From Actinoplanes siamensis (GTDB lineage: Bacteria > Actinomycetota > Actinomycetes > Mycobacteriales > Micromonosporaceae), in assembly GCF_016862395.1 (NCBI RefSeq), contig NZ_BOMW01000046.1, positions 42,680 through 106,679 on the forward strand: a DNA stretch of 64,000 bases, in the 5' to 3' direction. The position numbers were made by a program, and so were the translations under genes. The notes under the pieces were generated by a model. It searched no databases and was not told the DNA's origin. It saw only the letters and a list, made by a program, of their open reading frames with translations. The stretch's first letter is position 1. Every line of letters begins with the position of its first letter. Shown piece by piece: positions 54,723 to 64,000 of this stretch.

Positions 54723-56594
54723 TCAACGACCGGGCGGAGCTCCGGGCGCCGGGAGCCTGCGCACCCGCAGGTGCTCGGCGACCGACCAGGCCTGGAACGG
54801 GCATCCGGTGGCGGCGTGCGGCGGGTCGCCGTCGGCGGTCTCCGAGATCGAGCCCAGCCCGTACTCGCTCAGGTGCTGTTCGGCGTCGGCGAGCACGTCC
54901 GGCACTCCGGCGCCGAGCCGGTGCCAGGCTTCCGCGTACGGGCCGGTGAGCCAGGGCCAGACCGTGCCGGTGTGGTAGGCCGTGTCCCGGTCCGCCGGCC
55001 CGCCGCGGTGCCGCCCGTGATAGCCCGGCGTGCCCGGCGCCTGGCTGCGCAACCCGAGCGGGGTGAGCAGGGCCGCCCCGATCCGGGTGAGCACGGCCGG
55101 GTCCGGGCGCAGCGGGGCGTGCGGGAGCGACCAGGCGAGCAGCTGGTTGGGCCGCAGGGTGTGGTCGCCGGCCACGTCCTGGAGCAGGCCGGACAGGGTG
55201 GGGAAGGTGCGGGCGAAGCCGGCCCGGGCCTTGGCCAGCACCGGGGCGTACAAGTCGCCGAGCGTGGCCAGCCCGTTGATCCACAGGGCGTTGACGTCTA
55301 CCGCCTTGCCCGCCCGCGGGGTCACCGGAACCCCGTGCACCCGGGCGTCCATCCAGGTCAGCGCCTCGCCGGGGGCGCCTTGGGAGAGCAGCCCGTCGGC
55401 CGCGTCGGCCTTGATGCCGTAGCGGGTGCCGGCCAGGTGGTGCTCGATCACCCCGGACAGGGCGGGGCGCAGCGAGGCGGCCAGATCGGTGTCGCCGGTG
55501 ACTGTCACGTGCCTGTCGACGGCGTGCAGGAACCAGAGCGTGCCGTCGGCGGTGTTGTACTCGACGGCGCCGGTGTCAGCGGTGTTCGCCAGCATCCCCT
55601 CGGAGAGCGTGGCGGCGTAGGAGAGCAGCAGATCCCGGCCCTCGTCGAAGCGCCGGGTGGAGAGGAACAGACCCTCGTAGCTGATCATCGTGTCCCGGGA
55701 CCACGCGCCGAACCAGGGGTAGCCGGCGACCACGTCGGGTCCCCCGACGACGAACGCGTCCGCGGCGAGGACGAGGGCGGCCTGGACCGGGTCGGCCGGC
55801 GCGGCGGCGGCGACCACCGCGCGGTTGCGTGCCCGGGCGGACTCGACGGTGCCGGGCGGTGGCGGGTCGTCGAGGGCACCGGCCCAGGCGGTGACCTCGG
55901 CGGTCTGCCCCGGGGCACGCAGAGAACCGTGGAAGCTGCCCGCGTACCACAAATTCTCTTGATCCCGGAGCCCGCGCGCCGCTTCCTCACGGTAACGGAC
56001 CCCGTGGAACCACTCGCCGGCCGAGGCGAAGCCCGGCCCGGCGATCCGATAGGCGTTCGCCACCACGCAACCGTCCGCGACCGGCGCCACATCCAGCGAC
56101 GGGCCCTGCTCGCCGTGCGCGTCCCGCCAGGCGCAGAGCGCCTCCAGGGCGATCCGGACCGGTCCCCCGGCGATCAGCCGGTGGACGACAGTGACCGCCG
56201 GCCGGCCGTGCGTCGTCGCGATCTCCCGCTCGATCACCACGTCGCCGATCCGCCACCGCCACCGCGGCACCCCGTCGATCAGCTCGAACGAGGTCAGCAG
56301 TTCGTGCCCGCGCGGCTCGATCGCGCCGCCGGCCCATTCGTGGCAGGCCAGCCGCACCCGCGCACCGGACGGCAGCGTCACCACCGCGTCCAGCGACGCG
56401 AGGCCCAGCATCCGCGCCGCCGGCGTCGCCCCGGAGACCACCAGCAGGCCGTGATACCTGCGGGTACGCAATCCTGTGACGGTGCCCATGGCATAGCCGC
56501 CGACACCGTCGGGTAGGACCCATTCCCGGGTCGATCCGCCGGCCGGATCAGTACATACCGACGGTCCGAACGCGATCGGTCGCACGGTGGACAT
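54723..56594 (-). CDS. GH133 amylo-alpha-1,6-glucosidase (debranching-type)
   Basis: 623-aa glycogen-debranching-type enzyme. N-terminal beta domain (about 1-250: REWVLPDGVGGYAMGTVTGL, RRYHGLLV) followed by an (alpha/alpha)6 barrel with YPWFGAWSRDTMISYEGLF, ADGTLWFLHAVD and TVWPWLTGPYAEAW, the glucosidase signatures. Likely hydrolyses alpha-1,6 branches in glycogen or related glucans. The ATG at 56594 has GGAGG about nine bases upstream. Divergent from the GH63-like gene with about 100 bases between, suggesting shared control. Confidence 0.92.
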   Translation of the reverse strand: MSTVRPIAFGPSVCTDPAGGSTREWVLPDGVGGYAMGTVTGLRTRRYHGLLVVSGATPAARMLGLASLDAVVTLPSGARVRLACHEWAGGAIEPRGHELLTSFELIDGVPRWRWRIGDVVIEREIATTHGRPAVTVVHRLIAGGPVRIALEALCAWRDAHGEQGPSLDVAPVADGCVVANAYRIAGPGFASAGEWFHGVRYREEAARGLRDQENLWYAGSFHGSLRAPGQTAEVTAWAGALDDPPPPGTVESARARNRAVVAAAAPADPVQAALVLAADAFVVGGPDVVAGYPWFGAWSRDTMISYEGLFLSTRRFDEGRDLLLSYAATLSEGMLANTADTGAVEYNTADGTLWFLHAVDRHVTVTGDTDLAASLRPALSGVIEHHLAGTRYGIKADAADGLLSQGAPGEALTWMDARVHGVPVTPRAGKAVDVNALWINGLATLGDLYAPVLAKARAGFARTFPTLSGLLQDVAGDHTLRPNQLLAWSLPHAPLRPDPAVLTRIGAALLTPLGLRSQAPGTPGYHGRHRGGPADRDTAYHTGTVWPWLTGPYAEAWHRLGAGVPDVLADAEQHLSEYGLGSISETADGDPPHAATGCPFQAWSVAEHLRVRRLPAPGAPPGR

Positions 56595-56693
56595 CGAAGG
56601 GAACCTCCGGCCATGGGGAAGAATCGACGAGGCCGACACACTTGACACCAGACCGTGACAGTCTCAGTGTGATCGACTCCTGGTCGTAACAGC

Positions 56694-59336
<2,643 letters not shown>

Positions 59337-59337
59337 G

Positions 59338-59359
59338 GGGCGGCCCGACCGGGCCGCCC
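59338..59359 (+). terminator. Hairpin directly after the GH63-like gene
   Basis: Perfect 9-bp stem GGGCGGCCC, loop GACC, GGGCCGCCC, then GTTGCGTT. It begins one base after the stop codon. The following 59360-59500 stretch holds an 18-bp direct duplication (CGTCCGCCTCGGCGACGC) and nothing else. Confidence 0.75.
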
Positions 59360-59500
59360 GTTGCGTTCCCCTCAGCGCTCGCGTCCCCTCGACGCGCGGC
59401 TCTCCGGCATCCGCGTCCGCCTCGGCGACGCGGCTTCCCCGCGTCCGCCTCGGCGACGCCTCTTCTCGGCGCTTACAAAGGCCTCGGCGGACGCGGCCTC

Positions 59501-59773
59501 TCAGTGCGGCTCGGTCACGATCGCCTCGGCGACGTGGCGCAGTTGCGCGGGGTCGGGGTCGAACCCGGCGGCGATGTCCGGGTGCAGCCCGGCCCTCGCC
59601 TGGTCCAGGAGCATCACGGTGACCTGGTCGACGCTCTCCCCGGCATACCGTTGGCGGATCTTGCCCGTCGCGGCCTGGAGAGCCGAGCTGAGCTGATCCT
59701 CCAGCGGACCGCGGAGCTTCTCCTCCACCGGGTTGAGCGACTGCGGATCGAGAGTGACGTGCGGTTCGGCCAA
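59501..59773 (-). CDS. Small conserved hypothetical protein, 90 aa
   Basis: Soluble, mostly helical protein: LDPQSLNPVEEKLRGPLEDQ, then RQRYAGESVDQVTVMLLDQA and DPAQLRHVAEAIV. No known domain. It starts with TTG at 59773, supported by CGGAGG five bases upstream. The even distribution of charged and hydrophobic residues and good ribosome binding site argue that it is real. Flanked by the GH63-like gene (convergent) and the DsbA-like gene. Confidence 0.7.
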   Translation of the reverse strand: MAEPHVTLDPQSLNPVEEKLRGPLEDQLSSALQAATGKIRQRYAGESVDQVTVMLLDQARAGLHPDIAAGFDPDPAQLRHVAEAIVTEPH

Positions 59774-60026
59774 GGTGTCCTCCGAAGGTCAACGACGCCG
59801 TGCGGATACCCGTCGACCAACTCCCGGTAAACCCGCCGGCACGTGCCAGCGCCCAGCTTTCACCTCCACGATGGAATCTTCTTCGTCACCGCCACCTCAA
59901 CACCCCTCACCAGCAACAACACGTACCGTGCCAGCTTCGCCGCGCCGCGCCAAGCGCCGTCCGGCCGCCGGGGCACCCTGCGTCCGGACAGCCCCGGGAG
60001 CACGGCGCGGGCGCCAGCGGGGCAGG

Positions 60027-60605
60027 TCAGCCGCGGCCGCGCTTGACCTCGAAGAAGGTGTCGATCCTCATGAGCGCCGCGGTGGCGTCCCAGATGGCCA
60101 GGGCCTCGTCGTGGGGCGGCACTTCGCCGATGATCGGGCCGTGCAGGCCGCGTTTCGCGCCGGCCAGGTGCAGGACCGGGGAGCCGATGCCCGGACCGGC
60201 CAGGGCCAGCGCGGTCTCGTGCGACTCGCGGACGGCCTCGTCCCAGGCCGGGTCGTCGAGGATCCCGGCGGCCTTCTCCACCCCGGCCGCCTCCGCCGCC
60301 TCGGCCACGATGGCGTCGGTGATCGGAGTGCCCGCCTCGTGCGTCCGTTTCCCCAGCTCCGTGTAGAACTTCCCCACCTGCTCGTCCCGCCCGTCCGCAC
60401 GCAGCGCCTCGACCAGCCGCAGCGCCCGGCTCGACGCGGCCATCATCGGCCGGTACTGCTCCGGGACGTTGCCCCCGTTCAGGATCGACAGGCTGAACGC
60501 CCGCCAGCGCAACTCCACCCCGCGCTCCGCGGCGACCGAGATCAGCCACCGCGAGGTGCTCCAGGTGAACGGGCATGCCGGATCGAAGTAGTAGATCGCC
60601 TCCAT
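60027..60605 (-). CDS. DsbA-family protein (mycothiol nitroreductase-like), CPFT
   Basis: 192-aa thioredoxin-fold protein of the DsbA/2-hydroxychromene isomerase group, close in layout to mycobacterial Rv2466c, a mycothiol-dependent reductase. The active site after the first strand is DPACPFTW (C11-P-F-T14): the second cysteine of CxxC is Thr. The insert is all-helical and the C-terminus has SPVLHLAGAKRGLHGPIIG with the cis-Pro loop. No signal peptide, so cytosolic. A one-cysteine site fits a mycothiol-dependent mechanism. The ATG at 60605 has GGGGAATG context only. Confidence 0.85.
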   Translation of the reverse strand: MEAIYYFDPACPFTWSTSRWLISVAAERGVELRWRAFSLSILNGGNVPEQYRPMMAASSRALRLVEALRADGRDEQVGKFYTELGKRTHEAGTPITDAIVAEAAEAAGVEKAAGILDDPAWDEAVRESHETALALAGPGIGSPVLHLAGAKRGLHGPIIGEVPPHDEALAIWDATAALMRIDTFFEVKRGRG

Positions 60606-60665
60606 TCCCCGATCCTATGAGCGCCCATGCCCCGGCGCTCTGTGGTTGCGGCTCGCGCCGCTCGA

Positions 60666-60780
60666 GCGGGGGTCGTGGCCCGTGCCGGTCGAGCGGCCGG
60701 CGGTTGCGGCCCGCGCCCGTCACGCGGGGGTCGTGGCTCGTGCCGGTCGAGCGGCCGGCGTTGCGGCCCGCGCCCGTCAC
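60666..60780. repeat. Two 57/58-bp tandem repeats plus a partial copy
   Basis: Units start with GCGGGGGTCGTGGC at 60666 and 60724 and contain CGTGCCGGTCGAGCGGCCGG; a degenerate partial copy precedes them (from about 60645) and the start of another follows at 60781. The array abuts the 3' end of the AbiEi-like gene. Confidence 0.75.
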
Positions 60781-61427
60781 GCGGCTTTTCGCGGCGCCGC
60801 CGACGCGCTGGGCGGATCCCAGCCCGGAGCGAGCACCGTGCCGGTCAGCAACTGGCGCCGGGACAGGCGGGGGAGACGGGCCAGCACCGGCCGCACCTGC
60901 GCCGAACTCACCAGGCGCTGCCGGCGGACCTCGGCCAGCACGATCGTCGCGGCCGCATCGTCCGGCGCCCACTCCACGGCGTCGACCAGGGCGCGGGCCG
61001 CCGTGGTGCACGGTGGAGCGACTGTCGGGCAGACATCGGTGCTGCTCAGCCGGCGGGTGCGGTGCACCAGCACGCCGAGCGGCGGGTCGCGGTCGGGGCG
61101 GCTGGTGGGCACCAGCACGTGGACCGGGAAGCCCGGACCGGCCCGGCTCAGGCCCAGCGAGCGCAGCGCGGTGACCCCGGCCAGCAGCGCCGGCCGGCCG
61201 TTGCCCGCGGCCAGGCTGGCGATCCAGAGGAACTGCCGGTCGGTGACGCTGCCGTGGCGCGTCAGATAGACCCCGCGGTGCATCCGTCTCCACCGGCCGG
61301 TCCGCACGCGATGGCGGACCGCCTTGTCGCTGAGGACCCGCCGGGCCTGGTGCCAGGTGATCACGCCGGCCTGGCGGGTCAGGATCGCGTCGAGGAGGTG
61401 GGCGCTGCGCGGGTCGATGCCGGTCAT
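60777..61427 (-). CDS. AbiEi antitoxin-like protein, C-terminally short
   Basis: 216 aa. N-terminal winged-helix typical of AbiEi-type antitoxin proteins (AILTRQAGVITWHQARRVLS, RHRVRTGRWRRMHRGVYLTR), then the middle domain (GVTALRSLGL, VHVLVPTSRPD, VHRTRRL, CTTAARALVDAVEWAPDD). Relatives in actinobacteria usually continue for about 80-100 more residues into an endonuclease-like DUF559 domain; here the protein ends in Pro/Ala/Lys-rich sequence next to a 58-bp repeat array. No AbiEii toxin gene is adjacent. It may be truncated or an orphan regulator. Confidence 0.7.
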   Translation of the reverse strand: MTGIDPRSAHLLDAILTRQAGVITWHQARRVLSDKAVRHRVRTGRWRRMHRGVYLTRHGSVTDRQFLWIASLAAGNGRPALLAGVTALRSLGLSRAGPGFPVHVLVPTSRPDRDPPLGVLVHRTRRLSSTDVCPTVAPPCTTAARALVDAVEWAPDDAAATIVLAEVRRQRLVSSAQVRPVLARLPRLSRRQLLTGTVLAPGWDPPSASAAPRKAA

Positions 61428-61530
61428 GCGTCCATGGTTCCCGCTCTGACCTGCGGTTTCCAGCCCCTGTGGACAACCCGGCGAGGGCTCGCGGCGACCA
61501 CCAGCAGGCAGCGCCCGGCGAGGGGCGACA

Positions 61531-61673
61531 GCAGCACACGACGAGCCAGGGCAATGCGGACCGACCGCAGCACACGACGAGCCAGGCAATGCGGACCGAC
61601 AGCAGCACACGACGAGCCAGGGCAATGCGGACCGACAGCAGCACACGACGGGCGAGGGCAATGCGGACCGGCA
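61531..61673. repeat. Four 36-bp tandem repeats
   Basis: Units begin GCAGCACACGACGAGCCAGG; copies start at 61531, 61567, 61602 and 61638 (the second is 35 bp; the fourth has several changes). Less regular relatives of the GACGG/CACACGACG theme continue to about 61800. The 460-base gap (61428-61887) between the AbiEi-like gene and the chorismate enzyme has nothing else. Confidence 0.85.
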
Positions 61674-61887
61674 TCAGCGCGACGGACGAAGGCCGCGCAG
61701 GACGGCACGGCGCGACGGGGAAGGCGGCACACGACGGCGACAGCGCGACAGGGAGGGCCGCGCGTGGACGGCACGGCGCGACGGGTGAAGGGCGGTGCGC
61801 GAAGGCGGCGGCACGCCGCGGGCAGACAGGGGTCGGTGGTCCAAGGTGAGGCTCTCGATCCCCTTGGACCACCGACGACACTAATCG

Positions 61888-63708
61888 CTACCCGTTCGCG
61901 AGCGGACTAACCACATCGGCGAACAACGGCGGCAGAAGTTCCCGAAGGACATCGATGCCGTCCCGGCTGAGCACCGACTCGGGATGGAACTGCACCCCGG
62001 CGAACGACGCCCCCCGCAACGCGTGCACCGCCCCGTCCACCGGATCCCGGGCGATCTCCACCCGGCCGTACCCGGAGTCGATCGAGGAGATCTCGGAGAC
62101 CGCCGCGAAGCTGGAGTAGAATCCGACCCGCCGGACCGTCCCGAACAGATCGACCTCCCGGGCCAGCCCCTGATACGGAGCGTCCCGCCGCAACAGCGAC
62201 AACCCGAGGCGCAGGGCCAGGATCTGCTGCCCCAGGCAGACCGTGAACAGCGGGCGTCCGGCCGCGAGCCGTGCCGCCACGAGTTCCCGCATGGCTGTCA
62301 TCTTCGGCGAGCCGGCGTCCGACGGATCCCCGGGCCCAGGCCCCACCACGAGCAGATCAGTTTCGGGCACCGGCGCCGACCACGGCACGACGGAGACGGC
62401 GAGTCCGAGCGCCTTCAGCTGGTGCGCCAGCATCGCCGTGAACGTGTCCTCCCCGTCCACGATCACCGCGCTGCGCCCGGCGAGGGCCGGCACCGCCAGC
62501 GCGCCCGGCTCCCGCGAGTCCAGCCAGAACCGCGCGAGGTCGACGTTGCGCGCGGCGAGCACCCGCAACTCCTCCGGACCGGCCGGGGGCGCCGGCTCCG
62601 TACGTACCGCAATGGTCGCGGCACCCAAGGCGGCCAGGACGCCGGCGGCCTTGGTGTGGGTCTCCGCCACCTCGCCCGCCGCCGTCGAGTGCCGGACCAG
62701 CGTCGCACCCACCGGGACCCGCAGCGTGCCCTGCGGCGTGATCTCCGCGGTCCTGATCAGAATCGGCGCGTCCAGCGTCTGCGAGCCGTCCGGACCGGCC
62801 GACATCAGTGCCAGCACGCCCGCGTAGTAGCCCCGCCCGCGCCGCTCGTGCCGTGCGATCACCCGGCACGCGTTCTCGATCGGGCTGCCGGTCACGGTGG
62901 GCGCGAACATCGTCTCCCGCAGCACCTCCCGCACGTCCAGCGTGCCGCGCCCGGCGAGCAGGTACTCGGTGTGCGTCAGGTGCGCCATCTGCTTCAGGTA
63001 CGGCCCGGCCACCTGCCCGCCATGCTCCGCGACGGTGGCCATCATCTTCAGTTCCTCGTCGAGGACCATGTACAGCTCCTCGACCTCCTTCGGGTCCCGG
63101 AGGAAGTCGAGCAGCTCACCGGATCCGTGCCGGAACGTCCCGCTGATCGGGTTCATCATCACGATGCCGTCGTTGACGCTGACGTGCCGCTCCGGTGTGG
63201 CGCCGACCAGCGTCCGGGTGCCGGTGTGCACCAGGAACGTCCAGTACGTCCCCTGTTCCTGGGCCAGCAGCCGGCCGAACGCGGCCCGCGCGGCGGCCAC
63301 CGGGTCCCCGTCCACGGAGGCCTCGAACACCCGGTGGATGACGAAGTTGGCGCCCTCGCCGTGTCCGATCTCGTCGCGCAGCACGTCCTCGACGACGGCG
63401 CCGTACTCCTCGTCGCTCAGGTCGAACCGCCCGCCGGAGACGCGCAGCTCACCGGCGGGGAAGTCGCTCAGCGGCAGGGTCCGCCGGTCCGAGATCACCA
63501 GGCATTCCAGCGGTGCTCCGTCGTCCACGCAGTCGAAGCCGCGTTCCGCGATCTGCCGGTACGGCACGACGGCCAGCACCGGCCGGCCGGGCTCCAGCGG
63601 GATGTCGGTGAGTCTCTCGACGGTGATCACCTCACCGTCGAGCACCTCGACGTGATCGGCGCCGTCGCGGTGCAGCAGAGCGAACGGTGCGGTGTTCTTG
63701 TCAGGCAC
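61888..63708 (-). CDS. Fused anthranilate/ADIC synthase (TrpE-TrpG / PhzE type)
   Basis: 606-aa fusion of a chorismate-utilising domain (about 1-400) and a class I glutamine amidotransferase (about 410-600). Chorismate-domain motifs: NPISGTFRHG, ELKMMATVAEHGG, FAPTVTGSPIENACRVI and RGYYAGVLALMSAG. The amidotransferase has its nucleophile in TVCLGQQIL and the His/Glu pair in VQFHPES. The fusion is found in PhzE (2-amino-2-deoxyisochorismate) and in fused TrpE(G). The upstream Trp-Trp leader peptide favours tryptophan control, hence anthranilate production, but PhzE-like chemistry is possible. The GTG at 63708 follows GAGGAA. Confidence 0.88.
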   Translation of the reverse strand: MPDKNTAPFALLHRDGADHVEVLDGEVITVERLTDIPLEPGRPVLAVVPYRQIAERGFDCVDDGAPLECLVISDRRTLPLSDFPAGELRVSGGRFDLSDEEYGAVVEDVLRDEIGHGEGANFVIHRVFEASVDGDPVAAARAAFGRLLAQEQGTYWTFLVHTGTRTLVGATPERHVSVNDGIVMMNPISGTFRHGSGELLDFLRDPKEVEELYMVLDEELKMMATVAEHGGQVAGPYLKQMAHLTHTEYLLAGRGTLDVREVLRETMFAPTVTGSPIENACRVIARHERRGRGYYAGVLALMSAGPDGSQTLDAPILIRTAEITPQGTLRVPVGATLVRHSTAAGEVAETHTKAAGVLAALGAATIAVRTEPAPPAGPEELRVLAARNVDLARFWLDSREPGALAVPALAGRSAVIVDGEDTFTAMLAHQLKALGLAVSVVPWSAPVPETDLLVVGPGPGDPSDAGSPKMTAMRELVAARLAAGRPLFTVCLGQQILALRLGLSLLRRDAPYQGLAREVDLFGTVRRVGFYSSFAAVSEISSIDSGYGRVEIARDPVDGAVHALRGASFAGVQFHPESVLSRDGIDVLRELLPPLFADVVSPLANG

Positions 63709-63761
63709 GGTTTCCTCGTTCCGGGCCGGGCGACCGCCCGCCGGGTCCGGCCGGAACGAAT

Positions 63762-63784
63762 CGGCCGCCTCGACGAGGCGGCCG
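63762..63784 (-). terminator. Attenuator terminator hairpin (segments 3:4)
   Basis: Perfect 10-bp stem CGGCCGCCTC / GAGGCGGCCG with a 3-base loop, 54 bases before the chorismate-enzyme start. Its first arm can instead pair with segment 2 (63806-63814, GGCGGCCAC on the transcribed strand), giving an antiterminator. Confidence 0.7.
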
Positions 63785-63815
63785 CGGAGTGGTTACGCGC
63801 GATGTGTGGCCGCCG

Positions 63816-63851
63816 TCAGGCGGGCCACCACATGTTCGAGCGCGTGTTCAT
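63816..63851 (-). CDS. Tryptophan leader peptide, 11 aa with Trp-Trp
   Basis: ATG to TGA encodes MNTRSNMWWPA with two adjacent TGG codons. Segment 1 of the attenuator (GTGGCCCGCC, RC of 63819-63828) overlaps the Trp codons and stop, and pairs with segment 2 (GGCGGCCAC, RC of 63806-63814) with one bulge. A ribosome stalled at the Trp codons would free segment 2 to pair with segment 3 and prevent termination: the classical trp attenuation layout, also reported for Streptomyces trpE genes. Confidence 0.8.
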   Translation of the reverse strand: MNTRSNMWWPA

Positions 63852-63968
63852 GCCCGGAAGCTTATCGGCGTCGCGGCCGCGTGCGCCACCCGGCGCCGCG
63901 TTCCCGCGACGGTGAGGCGTCCGACAAGGGGGAAGAGGCCGGGTTCCGCTGGTCCCGCGCCGATGATG

Positions 63969-63998
63969 CGGCGGTACGGGCCGGGAGCCGTACCGCCG
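63969..63998. terminator. 11-bp perfect hairpin at the right edge
   Basis: CGGCGGTACGG (63969-63979), 8-base loop, CCGTACCGCCG (63988-63998). Probably the terminator of a gene lying beyond the window. The 63852-63968 stretch contains the leader promoter and no recognisable gene. Confidence 0.5.
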
Positions 63999-64000
63999 GG

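Noticed and set aside
61531..61673. Possible CRISPR array (36-bp repeats)
   Set aside because: Copies are directly adjacent with no spacers and no cas genes are present; it is a plain tandem repeat.
61888..63708. Phenazine or benzodiazepine biosynthetic cluster
   Set aside because: Only the chorismate enzyme is present; no phz, aroH-type or NRPS neighbours, and the Trp leader suggests primary metabolism. The right flank is outside the window.

Overview
This 64 kb window is chromosomal DNA from a high-GC actinobacterium, most likely a member of the Micromonosporaceae such as Actinoplanes. The evidence is very high GC, frequent GTG starts, many 4-bp start/stop overlaps, actinobacterial-only families (DUF3097, DUF1707, CpfC-type ferrochelatase with cluster cysteines) and the fabG-fabI(inhA)-ferrochelatase gene order also found in mycobacteria. 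The genus is an inference. No rRNA, tRNA, phage, transposase or CRISPR array was found, and most of the window looks like core or semi-core chromosome.

Layout. 0-6.8 kb: a hypothetical protein, aminopeptidase P, a secreted SOD-like protein, a sugar kinase, an FlK-like thioesterase, two PH-domain membrane proteins and a small zinc-ribbon-like protein. 7.1-10.2 kb: a MoxR-DUF58-VWA operon. 10.8-12.7 kb: a two-component system. 12.8-16.1 kb: fabG-fabI-hemH(cpfC)-HAD. 16.1-18.6 kb: an HTH/alpha-helical-repeat protein, then a gene-poor, AT-richer island with TTA-containing small ORFs. 18.6-25.4 kb: Nudix genes, DUF3097, a MocR regulator divergent from an EamA exporter, and a beta-lactamase-fold hydrolase. 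25.5-31.4 kb: NfeD and SPFH/stomatin genes, a membrane protein, a DHFR-like reductase, a SpoU methyltransferase and a globin-reductase that lacks the proximal haem histidine.

31.8-35.7 kb: a DUF1963 protein and the divergent murL/murD2 pair, the racemase-independent route for placing D-glutamate in peptidoglycan. 36.3-44.0 kb: an RpiR/MurR regulator followed by two complete sugar ABC importers without ATPases (an unnamed set, then NgcEFG-like), suggesting amino-sugar uptake. 44.0-49.9 kb: a family A DNA polymerase-like protein, metH behind an apparent SAH riboswitch, and gluconokinase. 49.9-53.6 kb: a DUF457-like membrane protein, DUF1707 and a second two-component system. 53.9-59.3 kb: a Nudix gene, a GGDEF remnant, and divergent GH133 and GH63-like glycosidases. 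59.5-63.9 kb: a small protein, a DsbA-like protein, an AbiEi-like protein and a fused anthranilate/ADIC-synthase-type gene behind a Trp-Trp leader-peptide attenuator.

The strongest non-coding observations are two riboregulators whose switching helices can be read directly from the sequence: the SAH aptamer with a Shine-Dalgarno-sequestering hairpin before metH, and a 1:2/2:3/3:4 attenuator before the chorismate enzyme. In addition, several gaps between genes hold unrelated short tandem repeats (43, 21, 27, 58 and 36 bp).
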